Shown: positions 1 through 8,613 of the stretch, in pieces
Layout: every line of letters starts with the position of its first letter
How positions within the stretch are numbered: the first letter of the stretch is position 1
Translations under genes and position numbers: made by a program
Notes under the pieces: model-generated
The model's database searches: none
What the model was told of the DNA's origin: nothing
The model's input: only the letters and a program-made list of their open reading frames with translations
From: Siminovitchia fordii DSM 16014 = CIP 108821
Lineage (GTDB): Bacteria > Bacillota > Bacilli > Bacillales > Bacillaceae_C
Direction: 5' to 3'
Length of the DNA stretch: 64,000 nt
NCBI RefSeq assembly: GCF_000374565.1
Contig: NZ_KB894695.1
Span: 1 to 64,000 of the forward strand

Positions 1-188
1 AAACTGGAGAAATCTACAAAAAACGTAAAACTGATGTGGAGCCAGTCTTCGGATTCCTGAAGGCTAATTTGCGTTTCACCCGTTTGTCCGTAAGGGGCAA
101 AAAGAAAGTGGAAAACGAACTGGGACTTGCGTTCATGGCGGTAAACTTAAGAAAGTATACCGCAACGAATCCCTCACATGTCTTTTAA
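1..188 (+). mobile_element. IS1182-like transposase, C-terminal end only
   Basis: An open frame enters from the left edge (codons in phase from base 3) and stops at TAA 186-188. The last 61 residues include EPVFGFLKANLRFTR, then RGKKKVENELGLAFMAVNLRK, which is the typical C-terminus of DDE transposases of the IS1182 type. The rest of the element lies outside the window, so it cannot be said whether the copy is intact. It is followed at once by a perfect hairpin. Confidence 0.75.
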
Positions 189-206
189 GAATAAAAATCA
201 CCTATA

Positions 207-251
207 AAAAATGGTTCCAACCATCTAAGACCGATGGTTGGAACCATTTTT
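207..251 (+). terminator. Perfect hairpin after the transposase
   Basis: A 19-base perfect inverted repeat (207-225 and 233-251, loop of 7) is flanked by A5 on the left and T5 on the right. It starts 18 bases after the transposase stop and can act as a terminator on both strands. It could also be part of the insertion sequence end. Confidence 0.75.
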
Positions 252-291
252 AATTATTTTGGCCAGTTATGTCCCAGCCTCTTTTGGATTT

Positions 292-696
292 TTAACCTTG
301 AAGAGCAACTTCAAGATTCTTTATAAGTTCATGCCCCTTTGCAATATATTTGTCATCCACGGAACCGTCCGGATCTTCAGGTTCAGCAAACTGATTGAAA
401 GAAGCAGTCATGTTTCCCGGATCGGGCCCATCGTCAATCCCTTCTTGATATACGTGGTTCAGTATAAAAGGCTTGCCAAGTTCAACAACTGCCCCTTTCT
501 GATCCAGTTGGCCGTCAACGGCAGTGAAAGGAACACGTAAAAATTGATACCCCTCATCGTTTGCCATTTTGTAATCAAAAAATCCCCGATCATAATCCCA
601 GTTGCCACCAATGGTATAGCCCCGCGGTTTTAACAGTTGCTCAAGCTTATGTAAATTAAAGCGCCTTCCTTCAATAGAGGATTCGATCTGAATCAT
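292..696 (-). CDS. yugN: YugN-like family protein
   Basis: This 134-residue protein resembles B. subtilis YugN, a small conserved protein of unknown function. Recognisable features are the N-terminal IQIESSIEGRRFNLHKLEQL segment, the GGNWDYDRGFFDYK stretch and an acidic middle (EGIDDGPDPGN). The start at 696 is chosen because GGGAGTGAG lies about 6 bases upstream; an ATG 15 bases earlier has no good ribosome site. No membrane segment or catalytic motif is visible. It stands alone between the insertion sequence remnant and the glutamate dehydrogenase gene. Confidence 0.85.
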   Translation of the reverse strand: MIQIESSIEGRRFNLHKLEQLLKPRGYTIGGNWDYDRGFFDYKMANDEGYQFLRVPFTAVDGQLDQKGAVVELGKPFILNHVYQEGIDDGPDPGNMTASFNQFAEPEDPDGSVDDKYIAKGHELIKNLEVALQG

Positions 697-809
697 TGCT
701 CTCACTCCCATGGTATATTTAAAATTATTGTTCCTAAGAGGGGTGGGGGTTATACAAAAAACTGCCGGTACAGATGTATCGGCAGTTTCTATTCATTAGT
801 TCTTTATTT

Positions 810-2054
810 TTATACCCATCCTCTAAAGCGGGATGCTTCAGCAACATTACGCAATCCGAGCATATATGCAGCTAAGCGCATATTGACTCTTCTGCTTTGA
901 GAAAGGTTGTAAACATTATTAAACGATTCAACTAATTTTTCCCTTAGTCTTTCATTCACTTCTTCTTCCGTCCAGTAGTAGCCCTGATTATTTTGGACCC
1001 ACTCGAAATAAGAAACTGTAACCCCGCCGGCACTTGCAAGTACATCCGGCACAAGCAGGATTCCACGCTCAGTCAAAATTTTCGTTGCCTCCTCCGTCGT
1101 CGGGCCATTGGCAGCCTCGACAACAATGGATGCCTTGATGTTTGGAGCATTTTCTCCCGTGATTTGGTTGGCAACTGCTGCCGGAACGATAATATCACAA
1201 TCAAGTTCGAATAATTCTTTATTGGAGATTGTATTTTCAAATAAAGTGGTCACTGTACCAAAACTGTCTCTTCTGTCAAGGAGGTAATCAATATCCAATC
1301 CATCAGGGTCGTGCAAAGCTCCGTAAGCATCAGAGATACCAACAATTTTCGCACCCGCATCATAGAGGAATTTGGATAGAAAGCTACCTGCATTACCGAA
1401 GCCCTGAATGACAATTCTTGCATCTTTCAAATCGATGCCGCGTTTCTTTGCAGCTTCTTCAATACAAATGGTTACACCTTGGGCGGTTGCTTTTTCCCTT
1501 CCTTGCGATCCGCCAAGTACAATCGGCTTGCCTGTAATGAAGCCGGGAGAATCATTTTCACGGAGACGGCTGTACTCATCCATCATCCAAGCCATGATCT
1601 GGGAGTTTGTATATACATCCGGTGCCGGGATGTCTTTAGTCGGGCCTACAACCTGACTTATTGCACGAACGTATTCACGGCTGAGGCGTTCAATTTCGCC
1701 CATTGACATTGTGCGCGGGTCGCATATGATTCCACCCTTTCCACCACCATACGGAAGATTTACAATCCCACATTTAATGGTCATCCATAAGGACATCGCT
1801 TTTACTTCTTCCTCCGTCACTTCGGGATGATAGCGAACTCCACCTTTTGTGGGACCGACAGAATCATTGTGCTGCGCACGGAAGCCGGTAAAAACTTTGA
1901 CTGACCCGTCATCCATTTTCACGGGTATTCTGACAGTAAGCATACGAATCGGCTCTTTCAATAATTCATACATTTCCTCGCCAAATCCAAGCTTGTTAAG
2001 GCTTTCTTTTATGACCTCTTGTGTTGATGTAAATAAGTTCAGATTTTCTGCCAT
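810..2054 (-). CDS. rocG: NAD-specific glutamate dehydrogenase (RocG/GudB type)
   Basis: Cytosolic enzyme that oxidatively deaminates glutamate to 2-oxoglutarate and ammonia; it is the last step of arginine, ornithine and proline catabolism. The 414 residues align along their whole length with B. subtilis RocG and GudB. The substrate lysines are in [11 protein letters not shown] and PYGGGKGGI, the NAD fold is at [11 protein letters not shown], and the protein ends with the conserved SRFRGWV. The start at 2054 (MAENLN) is preceded by GAGGCGAG; a start 13 codons earlier is weaker. The gene lies 46 bases after rocD on the same strand and is probably cotranscribed, which favours the catabolic RocG role. 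RocG and GudB cannot be told apart from sequence alone. Confidence 0.93.
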   Translation of the reverse strand: MAENLNLFTSTQEVIKESLNKLGFGEEMYELLKEPIRMLTVRIPVKMDDGSVKVFTGFRAQHNDSVGPTKGGVRYHPEVTEEEVKAMSLWMTIKCGIVNLPYGGGKGGIICDPRTMSMGEIERLSREYVRAISQVVGPTKDIPAPDVYTNSQIMAWMMDEYSRLRENDSPGFITGKPIVLGGSQGREKATAQGVTICIEEAAKKRGIDLKDARIVIQGFGNAGSFLSKFLYDAGAKIVGISDAYGALHDPDGLDIDYLLDRRDSFGTVTTLFENTISNKELFELDCDIIVPAAVANQITGENAPNIKASIVVEAANGPTTEEATKILTERGILLVPDVLASAGGVTVSYFEWVQNNQGYYWTEEEVNERLREKLVESFNNVYNLSQSRRVNMRLAAYMLGLRNVAEASRFRGWV

Positions 2055-2100
2055 CGTTTTTTCTCGCCTCTTTGTTTTGTAATCAACTAACATTATAACA

Positions 2101-3297
2101 CTAGGACAGAACTTTTTTAATACGTTCCAGCGCCCAATCGACTTCTTCCCGGGTTATGACCAGCGGAGGTGCAAACCGAATGACATTCTCATGGGTTTCT
2201 TTGCACAATAGACCTTCATCTTTCAGCGACTCGCAATATTTTCGGGCTCCCTCATGCAATTCTACTCCGATAAACAACCCTCTCCCTCTGATTTCTTTAA
2301 TTATGGGATTATCAATCTCTTTTAATTTTGACACAAAATAGTCACCAAGTTCAAGTGAATGGTCAGAAAGATTTTCATTTTCAATTACTTCGAGTGCTGC
2401 AAGCGAAACTGCACAGGCTAACGGATTTCCTCCGAATGTAGATCCATGTGAGCCAGGATTGAATATACCAAGTATATTTTCATCGGCGCATACGCACGAA
2501 ATCGGGAATACCCCTCCTCCAAGCGCTTTTCCTAGAATATATATATCCGGCTCAATACCTTCCCAGTCACAGGCAAACATTTTTCCGGATCTTCCAAGTC
2601 CCGCCTGTATTTCATCCGCTATGAAGAGCACATTATGTTCCTTGCAGATATCATTGGCAGCTTTTAAAAATCCTTCCGGTGGAATCACTACTCCAGCCTC
2701 ACCCTGGATGGGTTCTATTAAAAACGCAGCAGTATTTGGCGTAATGGCCTTCTTCAAAGCTTCCAAATCTCCGTAAGGAACCAGCTTGATCCCCGGTAAC
2801 AGAGGAGCAAATCCACGTTGGTATTCCTTTTCAGAAGAAAGGGAGACTGCTGTCATCGTTCTGCCATGAAAATTCCCTTCACAAGCGATGATCTCCGCTT
2901 GGTTATCAGGAACACCTTTGACATCATAAGCCCAGCGGCGTGCTGCTTTAAAAGCTGTTTCCACTGCTTCTGCACCCGTGTTCATGGGGAGTGCCATTTC
3001 CTTATTAGTCAGCTTTGTGATCTTTTCATACCATGGTCCCAACTGATCGTTATGGAAGGCCCTTGAAGTCAAGGTGACCCTGTCGGCCTGGTCCTTCAAT
3101 GCCTGGATAATTTTGGGATGACGGTGACCTTGATTGACTGCCGAATAGGCACTCAGCATATCCATATAGCGATTCCCCTCCGGATCACGGACCCAAACGC
3201 CTTTCGCATCAGAAATGACAATCGGAAGAGGATGATAGTTTCGTGCACCGTATTTTTCAGTTTGCTCAATAATTTGATTCGTTTTCGACAATATCAT
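2101..3297 (-). CDS. rocD: Ornithine aminotransferase
   Basis: PLP enzyme transferring the delta-amino group of ornithine to 2-oxoglutarate, giving glutamate semialdehyde (pyrroline-5-carboxylate) and glutamate. About 398 residues, a full-length match to B. subtilis Roc[18 protein letters not shown] near the N-terminus, [12 protein letters not shown], the [14 protein letters not shown] aspartate region, and the PLP lysine in [13 protein letters not shown]. The start is unclear: AAAGGGG at 3301-3307 sits right against TTG 3300, ATG 3297 and TTG 3291, so any of these may be used. It lies between a ruined rocA upstream and rocG downstream, a former arginine/ornithine breakdown cluster. Confidence 0.93.
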   Translation of the reverse strand: MILSKTNQIIEQTEKYGARNYHPLPIVISDAKGVWVRDPEGNRYMDMLSAYSAVNQGHRHPKIIQALKDQADRVTLTSRAFHNDQLGPWYEKITKLTNKEMALPMNTGAEAVETAFKAARRWAYDVKGVPDNQAEIIACEGNFHGRTMTAVSLSSEKEYQRGFAPLLPGIKLVPYGDLEALKKAITPNTAAFLIEPIQGEAGVVIPPEGFLKAANDICKEHNVLFIADEIQAGLGRSGKMFACDWEGIEPDIYILGKALGGGVFPISCVCADENILGIFNPGSHGSTFGGNPLACAVSLAALEVIENENLSDHSLELGDYFVSKLKEIDNPIIKEIRGRGLFIGVELHEGARKYCESLKDEGLLCKETHENVIRFAPPLVITREEVDWALERIKKVLS

Positions 3298-3324
3298 CAA
3301 CCCCTTTAATCTAATGGAGCCTCT

Positions 3325-3793
3325 TTAAAAAAAGTGCGCCTTATCAGTTATGCTGCCTGTATATATCATTTTCGCCGCTCTATTCCCCTGCATGTAAAGG
3401 ACAGTATCCCGGAGGAAACGGATCTGCCTCGGCAATACATCGGTTTGATTGTACCCTTATCCTTATGTATCAAAGGCATTCTAATCGTTTACCAGCTAAT
3501 GAAGTTTTCCTTGTTTACAGGGTCACCAACTTTCAGTTCCTGTGTGAGTTCCATAGCAATCTCAAGTATTTGGTCGTATATTTCCCACATTTCCGCCCCT
3601 ATTCTTGTCCGAAAAAATACGAGAGCTAAACTGAACGATCGATTGCACCGTAGTTCCAGTTCCACATCCTTATCGAAAATGATTGTATCTTTTATCTTAC
3701 AAGCGGAATAGTCCTTTTTCAGGTAGCCTTTACATCAAGTCCAATCAGATCTTTTGAGACATCCGTATACGATTCGTGCCTGTAGAAAAACAT
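3325..3793 (-). pseudogene. rocA: Decayed rocA (1-pyrroline-5-carboxylate dehydrogenase)
   Basis: A relic collinear with RocA. A strong ribosome site (GGGAGG, spacing 7) precedes ATG 3793. The first residues, YRHESYTD, match the RocA N-terminus (YAHEPFTD type), then a TGA stops the frame at 3719. In another frame come KDTIIFDKDVELEL, matching KDTVLVDKDADLDL of RocA, and IYDQILEIAMELTQELKVG, matching VYDEVVEKAVALTKTLTVG, followed by TAA near 3490. A third frame near 3370-3412 gives DTVLYMQGN, like the RocA C-terminal DYLILHMQAK. Most of the enzyme, including the catalytic cysteine region, is deleted or frameshifted. The alignment is by eye against remembered RocA, but four blocks occur in the right order directly upstream of rocD. 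Confidence 0.75.
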
Positions 3794-3820
3794 CTTGCAT
3801 CCTCCCTCAATCATCATCTT

Positions 3821-3835
3821 ATTAGGCTGCCTAAT
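3821..3835. promoter_or_regulatory. Perfect palindrome ATTAGGC-T-GCCTAAT
   Basis: A 15-base palindrome (7-1-7) lies 28 bases upstream of the rocA-relic start codon, just before its ribosome site. Position and symmetry suggest an operator for a dimeric repressor. No regulator gene is nearby and the protein is unknown. Confidence 0.5.
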
Positions 3836-3911
3836 AGTTGCAGATATAAACGCAGGATTAAGTTTTCGACTGTTACATATATAAGAATGAAGAATGTCCC
3901 GTTTTTTTTCA

Positions 3912-3927
3912 AGTGATTTTGATCACC
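3912..3927. promoter_or_regulatory. CRP/FNR-like palindrome upstream of rocA relic and rocD
   Basis: The core GTGA-TTTTGA-TCAC fits the TGTGA-N6-TCACA pattern bound by CRP/FNR-family regulators such as Fnr and ArcR in Bacillus. A TATATA-like -10 lies about 35-40 bases downstream on the minus strand (near 3877-3882), which would place the site near the activator position. This is inference from spacing; chance cannot be excluded in such AT-rich DNA. Confidence 0.4.
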
Positions 3928-3956
3928 TATTTAAAAAATTAAAAAAATAAATAAAA

Positions 3957-3986
3957 AAGCTGAATCCCTATTTCAGAACTCAGCTT
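3957..3986 (-). terminator. Terminator after yugI
   Basis: GCTGA and TCAGC arms (3959-3963 and 3980-3984) are followed on the minus strand by T6, 14 bases after the yugI stop. Confidence 0.7.
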
Positions 3987-3999
3987 CGCTTGGAAAATA

Positions 4000-4395
4000 T
4001 TATTTTTTGATTAAATCGTCCCGTTCGGATTTTTTAATCCATTCTTGTAGCTTGTCTTTTAACGTATTAAATCCTTCACGGTCCACCTCATCAAGCTTGA
4101 TACTGCCCTGGCGTCGTACCCGTGGATTCTTTGTTGCTTCTGCAGGAGGTTCCTCTTCCAATGCACGGATGGAAAGGCTGATTTTCCCTTTATCTTCATT
4201 AATTTGAAGCACTTTCACTTTCACTTCATCCCCGACAGATAGAACTTCATTAATATCTTTCACAAACCCGTGTTTAATTTCTGAAATATGGACAAGACCC
4301 TGGGTATCCTCGTCAAGCGCCACGAATACGCCGTACGGTTGAATGCCTGTCACCTTTCCGGTCAGAACGTCGCCTTGGTTATACTTTGCTGTCAT
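4000..4395 (-). CDS. yugI: S1-domain RNA-binding protein, general stress protein 13 type
   Basis: A 131-residue cytosolic protein with an N-terminal S1 domain (residues about 5-75: GDVLTGKVTGIQPYGVFVAL, then QGLVHISEIKHGFVKDI and GDEVKVKVLQI) and a basic tail ending DLIKK, as in B. subtilis YugI/GSP13, which associates with ribosomes. The start at 4395 is preceded by GGGAGTG with 6-base spacing; the frame is open 20 codons further up but without a ribosome site. It is monocistronic, with its own terminator, and diverges from yugF. Confidence 0.92.
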   Translation of the reverse strand: MTAKYNQGDVLTGKVTGIQPYGVFVALDEDTQGLVHISEIKHGFVKDINEVLSVGDEVKVKVLQINEDKGKISLSIRALEEEPPAEATKNPRVRRQGSIKLDEVDREGFNTLKDKLQEWIKKSERDDLIKK

Positions 4396-4611
4396 GATAA
4401 CACTCCCAATTGATATTTGATTTTCTCTTATGAACGCAATAGAATATACTAGCATAAAACAGCAAAAAAATCAAAATTGACTTTGCTATCTTTTCTCCAA
4501 AAAGTTACGCTTTGAACTTGATGAAAAATTAAATCATATGTTTAAAACTTCTGTATACTGGCAATACTTGTACCGTAGGACATTCCAATATTCCCCCTTT
4601 TTTATGATTGG

Positions 4612-4639
4612 TCGTGGCTTTTCTAAGCCACGAATTTTT
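4612..4639 (+). terminator. Strong hairpin 35 bases before yugF
   Basis: A perfect 9-base stem (4612-4620 and 4625-4633, loop 4) is followed by T5. It sits between the yugI promoter region and the yugF ribosome site, where no upstream plus-strand gene exists, so it is either a leader attenuator of yugF or the terminator of a lost gene. Confidence 0.6.
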
Positions 4640-4672
4640 CTTTTGTAAGGGGAATTCCAGGAGGGAAAATCC

Positions 4673-5497
4673 TTGGCAGACTGTCAGCAAGGAAAGAAAG
4701 CATGCATTAACGGCATACAAATGTATTATGAAGAAAGCGGCAACTCCTGCGCTGCCCATACTATTGTTCTTCTTCACGGATTTTTATCCTCTTCATTCAG
4801 TTTCCGTATGCTTGTCCCTTATTTGGCTAAAGATTTCCGAGTCCTTTCTGTAGATCTGCCTCCATTTGGTTACAGTGACAAAACGAAAAAGTTCTATTAC
4901 TCATATAAAAACATTGCAGCAACTGTTTTGCAGCTTTTAGAGGAAATCAATATCGAGCGTTTTTCTGTAGCAGGACACTCCATGGGAGGACAGATTGCTC
5001 TGAATATGATGCTCCAATCACCTGAAAAAATTGATAAGGGTATCCTTCTTTCAAGTTCCGGGTATTATACCCGTGCAAAACGCCACCATATTTTAGCCTC
5101 GTATCTGCCTTTTTTCCCGGTCTTTGTCAAGCATTATTTGGGAAAAACGGGGGTAGTCGGCAACTTAAAAAGTGTTGTTTATGATCAAGCATTAATTGAC
5201 AAAACTATGATTGACGGATATGCAAAACCATTTGAAAGCACAGAGATTTTTCCTGCATTGGCAAGGCTTCTCAGGCACCGTGAAGGAGATTTATCAGAGA
5301 AATCATTACAAAACATCGAAACACCCTGCCTTTTAATTTGGGGAGAAAATGACAAAATTGTTCCTGTTAATATCGGAAAAAGGCTTTCCAAAGATTTGCC
5401 GTATGCACGGCTTGTAGTTTTTAAAGAGACAGGTCACCTTGTCCCGGAAGAAAGGCCGAAGGAAGTTTATGAGGAAATCAGTTCTTTTATAAATTGA
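4673..5497 (+). CDS. yugF: Alpha/beta-fold hydrolase, YugF type
   Basis: A 274-residue serine hydrolase of unknown substrate. The oxyanion motif LLHGFLSSS is near residue 34, the nucleophile elbow is GHSMGG near residue 103, an acid is in IWGENDKIVP, and the catalytic histidine is in ETGHLVPEE near the end. This is a full-length match to B. subtilis YugF. The TTG start is chosen because GGAGGG lies 8 bases upstream. No signal peptide is seen, so it is probably cytosolic. It precedes patB by 77 bases on the same strand and may share its transcript. Confidence 0.88.
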   Translation: MADCQQGKKACINGIQMYYEESGNSCAAHTIVLLHGFLSSSFSFRMLVPYLAKDFRVLSVDLPPFGYSDKTKKFYYSYKNIAATVLQLLEEINIERFSVAGHSMGGQIALNMMLQSPEKIDKGILLSSSGYYTRAKRHHILASYLPFFPVFVKHYLGKTGVVGNLKSVVYDQALIDKTMIDGYAKPFESTEIFPALARLLRHREGDLSEKSLQNIETPCLLIWGENDKIVPVNIGKRLSKDLPYARLVVFKETGHLVPEERPKEVYEEISSFIN

Positions 5498-5574
5498 GAC
5501 ATGATAGCTGACACTCTTCTTATAAATGTCATATAATGATGCCTAAACGAACAGGAGAGGGGTTAGGCGGTTTG

Positions 5575-6738
5575 ATGAACTTTGATGAAAATATCGATAG
5601 AAAAAATACACGTTCCCTTAAATGGGACGGTATGAAAAATCTTTTCGGCAGGGAAGATCTTCTCCCCATGTGGGTCGCAGATATGGATTTCCGTCCTCCG
5701 AAAGAAGTCATCGCTGCTTTAAAGGAGCGAGTGGATCACGGAATATTCGGTTATACGATTGTTACTGAAAGTTTATCCGAAGCGATCTGTGACTGGACAA
5801 GTACGCGCCACAACTGGAATGTCAAACCCGAATGGCTGTTGTACAGCCCCGGTGTGATTCCATCCATACATACCGTAATCCAGGCATTTACCGAACCCGG
5901 GGATAAAATTCTTGTACAATCACCTGTGTATACGCCTTTTTTCCACATGATTGAGAGAAATTCAAGAGAAGTGGTCAATTCCCCCCTTATTTTGAAAAAC
6001 GGCCGATATGTAATCGATTTTGATGATTTTGAAAAAAAACTCCGAGACGGGGTGAAAATCTTCATACTGAGCAGCCCGCACAACCCAGCGGGAAGAGTTT
6101 GGGAAAAAGAAGAATTGACAACAATCGCAGAGCTTTGCAAGAAATACGATGTATTGATCGCTTCTGACGAAATCCACGCGGATCTCGTCCCAGCACCTTA
6201 CAAGCATGTTCCGATTGCCTCTTTGGATGAATCATTTGCCGATATCACCATTACATTCATGGCACCGACCAAAACTTTCAACTTGGCAGGAGTTCAGGCA
6301 TCCTTCATGGTAGTTCCCAATAAAAGCCGCCGCTCAAAAATAGCAGCCATACAGGCAAGCGATGGCTTTTCCATGTTGAACACATTCGGTGCGATTGCAA
6401 TGGAAGCCGCGTACAGACATGGAAGCGCCTGGCTTGATCAAGCTTTAAATTATATACAGACTAACATTGAATATGTGAAAAAGGAGGTTGGCACTCATCT
6501 TCCGGATTTAAAAGTGATTGACCCAGAAGGCACTTATTTAATTTGGATCGATTGCAGAAAGCTCGGTCTTTCTGATGCAGAGCTGAAAAAACGAATCCTT
6601 GAAAAAGGAGAGCTAGCCTTGAATTTTGGTCATGCATATGGTCCCGGAGGGGAAGGATTTGTCCGGATGAATGTCGCCTGTCCGAAAGCGACAGTAATTG
6701 AAGGAGTGAAAAGATTACGAATGGCGCTGGGTGAGTAA
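5575..6738 (+). CDS. patB: Cystathionine beta-lyase PatB (C-S lyase)
   Basis: PLP-dependent lyase of the MalY/PatB class that cleaves cystathionine to homocysteine, pyruvate and ammonia. The 387 residues match B. subtilis PatB: LPMWVADMDFRPP near residue 30, LVQSPVYTPF, SSPHNPAGRVW, SDEIHADL, and the PLP lysine in APTKTFNLAG; C-terminal YGPGGEGFVRMN carries the substrate arginine. The start at 5575 (MNFDENID) agrees with the family; AGGCGG lies a few bases upstream. In B. subtilis patB also sits near kinB and kapB; kapB is 2.7 kb downstream here. A terminator follows directly. Confidence 0.92.
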   Translation: MNFDENIDRKNTRSLKWDGMKNLFGREDLLPMWVADMDFRPPKEVIAALKERVDHGIFGYTIVTESLSEAICDWTSTRHNWNVKPEWLLYSPGVIPSIHTVIQAFTEPGDKILVQSPVYTPFFHMIERNSREVVNSPLILKNGRYVIDFDDFEKKLRDGVKIFILSSPHNPAGRVWEKEELTTIAELCKKYDVLIASDEIHADLVPAPYKHVPIASLDESFADITITFMAPTKTFNLAGVQASFMVVPNKSRRSKIAAIQASDGFSMLNTFGAIAMEAAYRHGSAWLDQALNYIQTNIEYVKKEVGTHLPDLKVIDPEGTYLIWIDCRKLGLSDAELKKRILEKGELALNFGHAYGPGGEGFVRMNVACPKATVIEGVKRLRMALGE

Positions 6739-6748
6739 ATATATAAGT

Positions 6749-6780
6749 AGAGCGGAATCTCTAGGGATCCGCTCTTTTTT
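6749..6780 (+). terminator. Terminator after patB
   Basis: AGAGCGGAATC and GATCCGCTCT arms with a run of T6, 10 bases after the patB stop. Confidence 0.85.
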
Positions 6781-6812
6781 ATTGATATCCAGGATGGTAC
6801 TAGCGGGCTTTT

Positions 6813-7343
6813 TTACTTCGCCGGCTTTCTGTTTTTCGTTATTTCCCCGCAGGCTATCCTATTGCCTGAGTCTCCTGCAGGCTGCGACATTCCGTCATCA
6901 GCCTGCTCATGGATTACGAGGGAAGTCCCGTCTTTTGTATATAGAGAAGTTTTCGCTTCCTCAAAAGTTACATTTTTAGCTGTAACATCCACTTTAGACT
7001 TTCCATCCTCGGCCACTGTGAGATTCGGAAGATCCCCGGCATGCGGCCCTTTTGAATTCAGCAGGCCATGTTCTTTTTTATCCGGATTGAAATGGTCGCC
7101 TGCGGATGCGAAATCCGGGGGATCACACTTCCCTTTATCATGGATATGCATGGCGAGTTCACCTGGAGGAAGACCTTTCACCTCTCCCTTAAGCTTGATT
7201 CCCTCCGCCTGTTCTTCAAAAGTAATCTTACCAATTGAATCGCCATCCGCATTTTTTATATCTACATCAAATTTTGTTGGCGGCTGATTCGTGCAGCCCG
7301 CCATCACAAAAGTTAAAGTTAAAATAACAATAAGACTTCGCAA
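6813..7343 (-). CDS. sodC: Cu/Zn superoxide dismutase family lipoprotein
   Basis: A 176-residue exported lipoprotein: MRSLIVILTLTFVMAGC is a signal peptide with a lipobox ending at cysteine 17. The mature part is a Cu/Zn SOD domain. The ligands known from the family can all be found: AMHIHDKGKC (two Cu His, one disulfide Cys), GDHFNP (bridging His), KKEHGLL and PHAGDLPN (Zn His and Asp), LVIHEQADD (fourth Cu His) and RIACGE (second disulfide Cys). It may therefore be an active dismutase, unlike B. subtilis YojM, which is reported to lack copper ligands. TTG 7343 is chosen because GGGAGGGG precedes it by 8 bases; the longer frame would spoil the signal peptide. Confidence 0.88.
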   Translation of the reverse strand: MRSLIVILTLTFVMAGCTNQPPTKFDVDIKNADGDSIGKITFEEQAEGIKLKGEVKGLPPGELAMHIHDKGKCDPPDFASAGDHFNPDKKEHGLLNSKGPHAGDLPNLTVAEDGKSKVDVTAKNVTFEEAKTSLYTKDGTSLVIHEQADDGMSQPAGDSGNRIACGEITKNRKPAK

Positions 7344-7513
7344 ATCCTTTCCCCTCCCTGCTCCGTTTTTCCCCAGTCTAACCAAGGCAATACTTGTTTA
7401 TTCGTTTAGCACCCTTATTGGAAACGCTTATGAAAAAATGTTTGCACATCTCTCCTGCAGTTCATAATAATGAAGGACTTCTAAGATTAGATCGTAGGTT
7501 AAGGGGGGACAAG

Positions 7514-7924
7514 ATGTTTTCTTTTCGTGGAGATGGCCATAAAATATATTTGCAGTTACGAAAAAACCAAGAAATAAAGTTTATAGAAGAGCTCAAAGAA
7601 ACGGAAGAAATTAAAAGCTTTTACGAATCGCTTGACAGCCGTACACTTCAGTTGGCCCGCTACCGTATGATCAAAGAACAAAATGGCGTGGGTATTATTC
7701 CGATTTTTGTCACAGCTATTCCTTGGTTATTGTTTTTATTTTCAACCAAACTTCAAAAATTTCTGTTTAAGGACGGCAGTATGCTATGGGCAGTGTTTGC
7801 CATTCTGTATCTCATTTCTTTGACTGCAAGTGTACTGAGCCATTTCAAAGAAAAAGCCTGGACTGCGTTTCATTTGAATATCATCCAGGATGTGTTGGCT
7901 GATAGAGGTAAAAATTTCAAATAA
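7514..7924 (+). CDS. Small membrane protein of unknown function
   Basis: 136 residues, family not recognised. The N-terminal half is hydrophilic and charged (FIEELKETEEIKSFYESLDS); two membrane segments follow (about GIIPIFVTAIPWLLFLFS and MLWAVFAILYLISLTASVL), then a short cytoplasmic tail. The ATG at 7514 has GGGGGG 8 bases upstream; the frame is open 40 codons earlier but without support. It is not in an obvious operon. Confidence 0.6.
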   Translation: MFSFRGDGHKIYLQLRKNQEIKFIEELKETEEIKSFYESLDSRTLQLARYRMIKEQNGVGIIPIFVTAIPWLLFLFSTKLQKFLFKDGSMLWAVFAILYLISLTASVLSHFKEKAWTAFHLNIIQDVLADRGKNFK

Positions 7925-8170
7925 AAAACGCCCCCATAACAGATGTCGAAAGGTTGCGTCCATTGTTTTTGAATAAGTTATATCTTCCATTAGGTCTGAC
8001 AATCGGAACTATGACTACCCTCAATCCATCATGTCACAGTAATACCTAAAGACTATTGCATATTAAGCCCTATTCAAGAACACCTAAAGTATAGGGCTAT
8101 GGATATGCTCTCTTATTTGACAGCACTTTTTTCTAGTAAAACAACGTAAGAAAAAGCACCCATCAGGTGC

Positions 8171-8389
8171 CTACACATGTTTGCCGTTTCTTTCACGATT
8201 GATGCGTTCTTCTATCTCTTTTGTTTTCAACTCTTGCTTCTTTGATACTTTCTTGATAAATATGAAAGTCAAAACGCAGGCAGCGCCAAATATTGCCATT
8301 GAGATTGCTGCTGGAATATATTCGGATTTATCTTCCGGAAAATATAAAAACGGCATGTATAGTACAAATGTCTGTAATATGGACAGCAC
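8171..8389 (-). CDS. Small two-pass membrane protein
   Basis: 72 residues with two hydrophobic segments (LQTFVLYMPFLYF and ISMAIFGAACVLTFIFI) and a highly charged tail rich in Lys and Glu (KKQELKTKEIEERINRER). Family not recognised. GTG 8389 is preferred because AGAAGGG stands 9 bases upstream; ATG codons at 8398 and 8425 are alternatives but have no proper ribosome site. A GCACC-N5-GGTGC hairpin just after the stop (8156-8171) could end transcription. Confidence 0.5.
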   Translation of the reverse strand: MLSILQTFVLYMPFLYFPEDKSEYIPAAISMAIFGAACVLTFIFIKKVSKKQELKTKEIEERINRERNGKHV

Positions 8390-8613
8390 GTTAAACATCC
8401 CTTCTTCATGAGAACATATCTTCATTATACCCGTACCGGAGCTGTACTTCCAATATAGGAAAGGTGGCAATTATGTGAAAGCCGGCTTGCGCCGGCTCTT
8501 TAAATTGAAACGGCAGGGTTCGGGATAGGTATATCTTGCGCAATACCACCCATAAAACGAAATCTCCCATTCCTTGTGCGAACCTTTTTAGGCCACCACC
8601 CATGCACTACGAA

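Noticed and set aside
3334-3711. 125-codon plus-strand frame
   Set aside because: It is antisense to the decayed rocA, lacks a ribosome site, and the minus strand carries recognisable RocA blocks.
8065-8096. GCCCTAT/ATAGGGC hairpin in the 7.9-8.2 kb gap
   Set aside because: A 7-bp stem with an 18-base loop and no T run; probably chance.
8406-8603. 65-codon minus-strand frame downstream of the cyclophilin gene
   Set aside because: It overlaps the start of a better-supported small gene and has no clear ribosome site, although a GCCGGC hairpin at 8478-8494 follows a possible short end in another frame.
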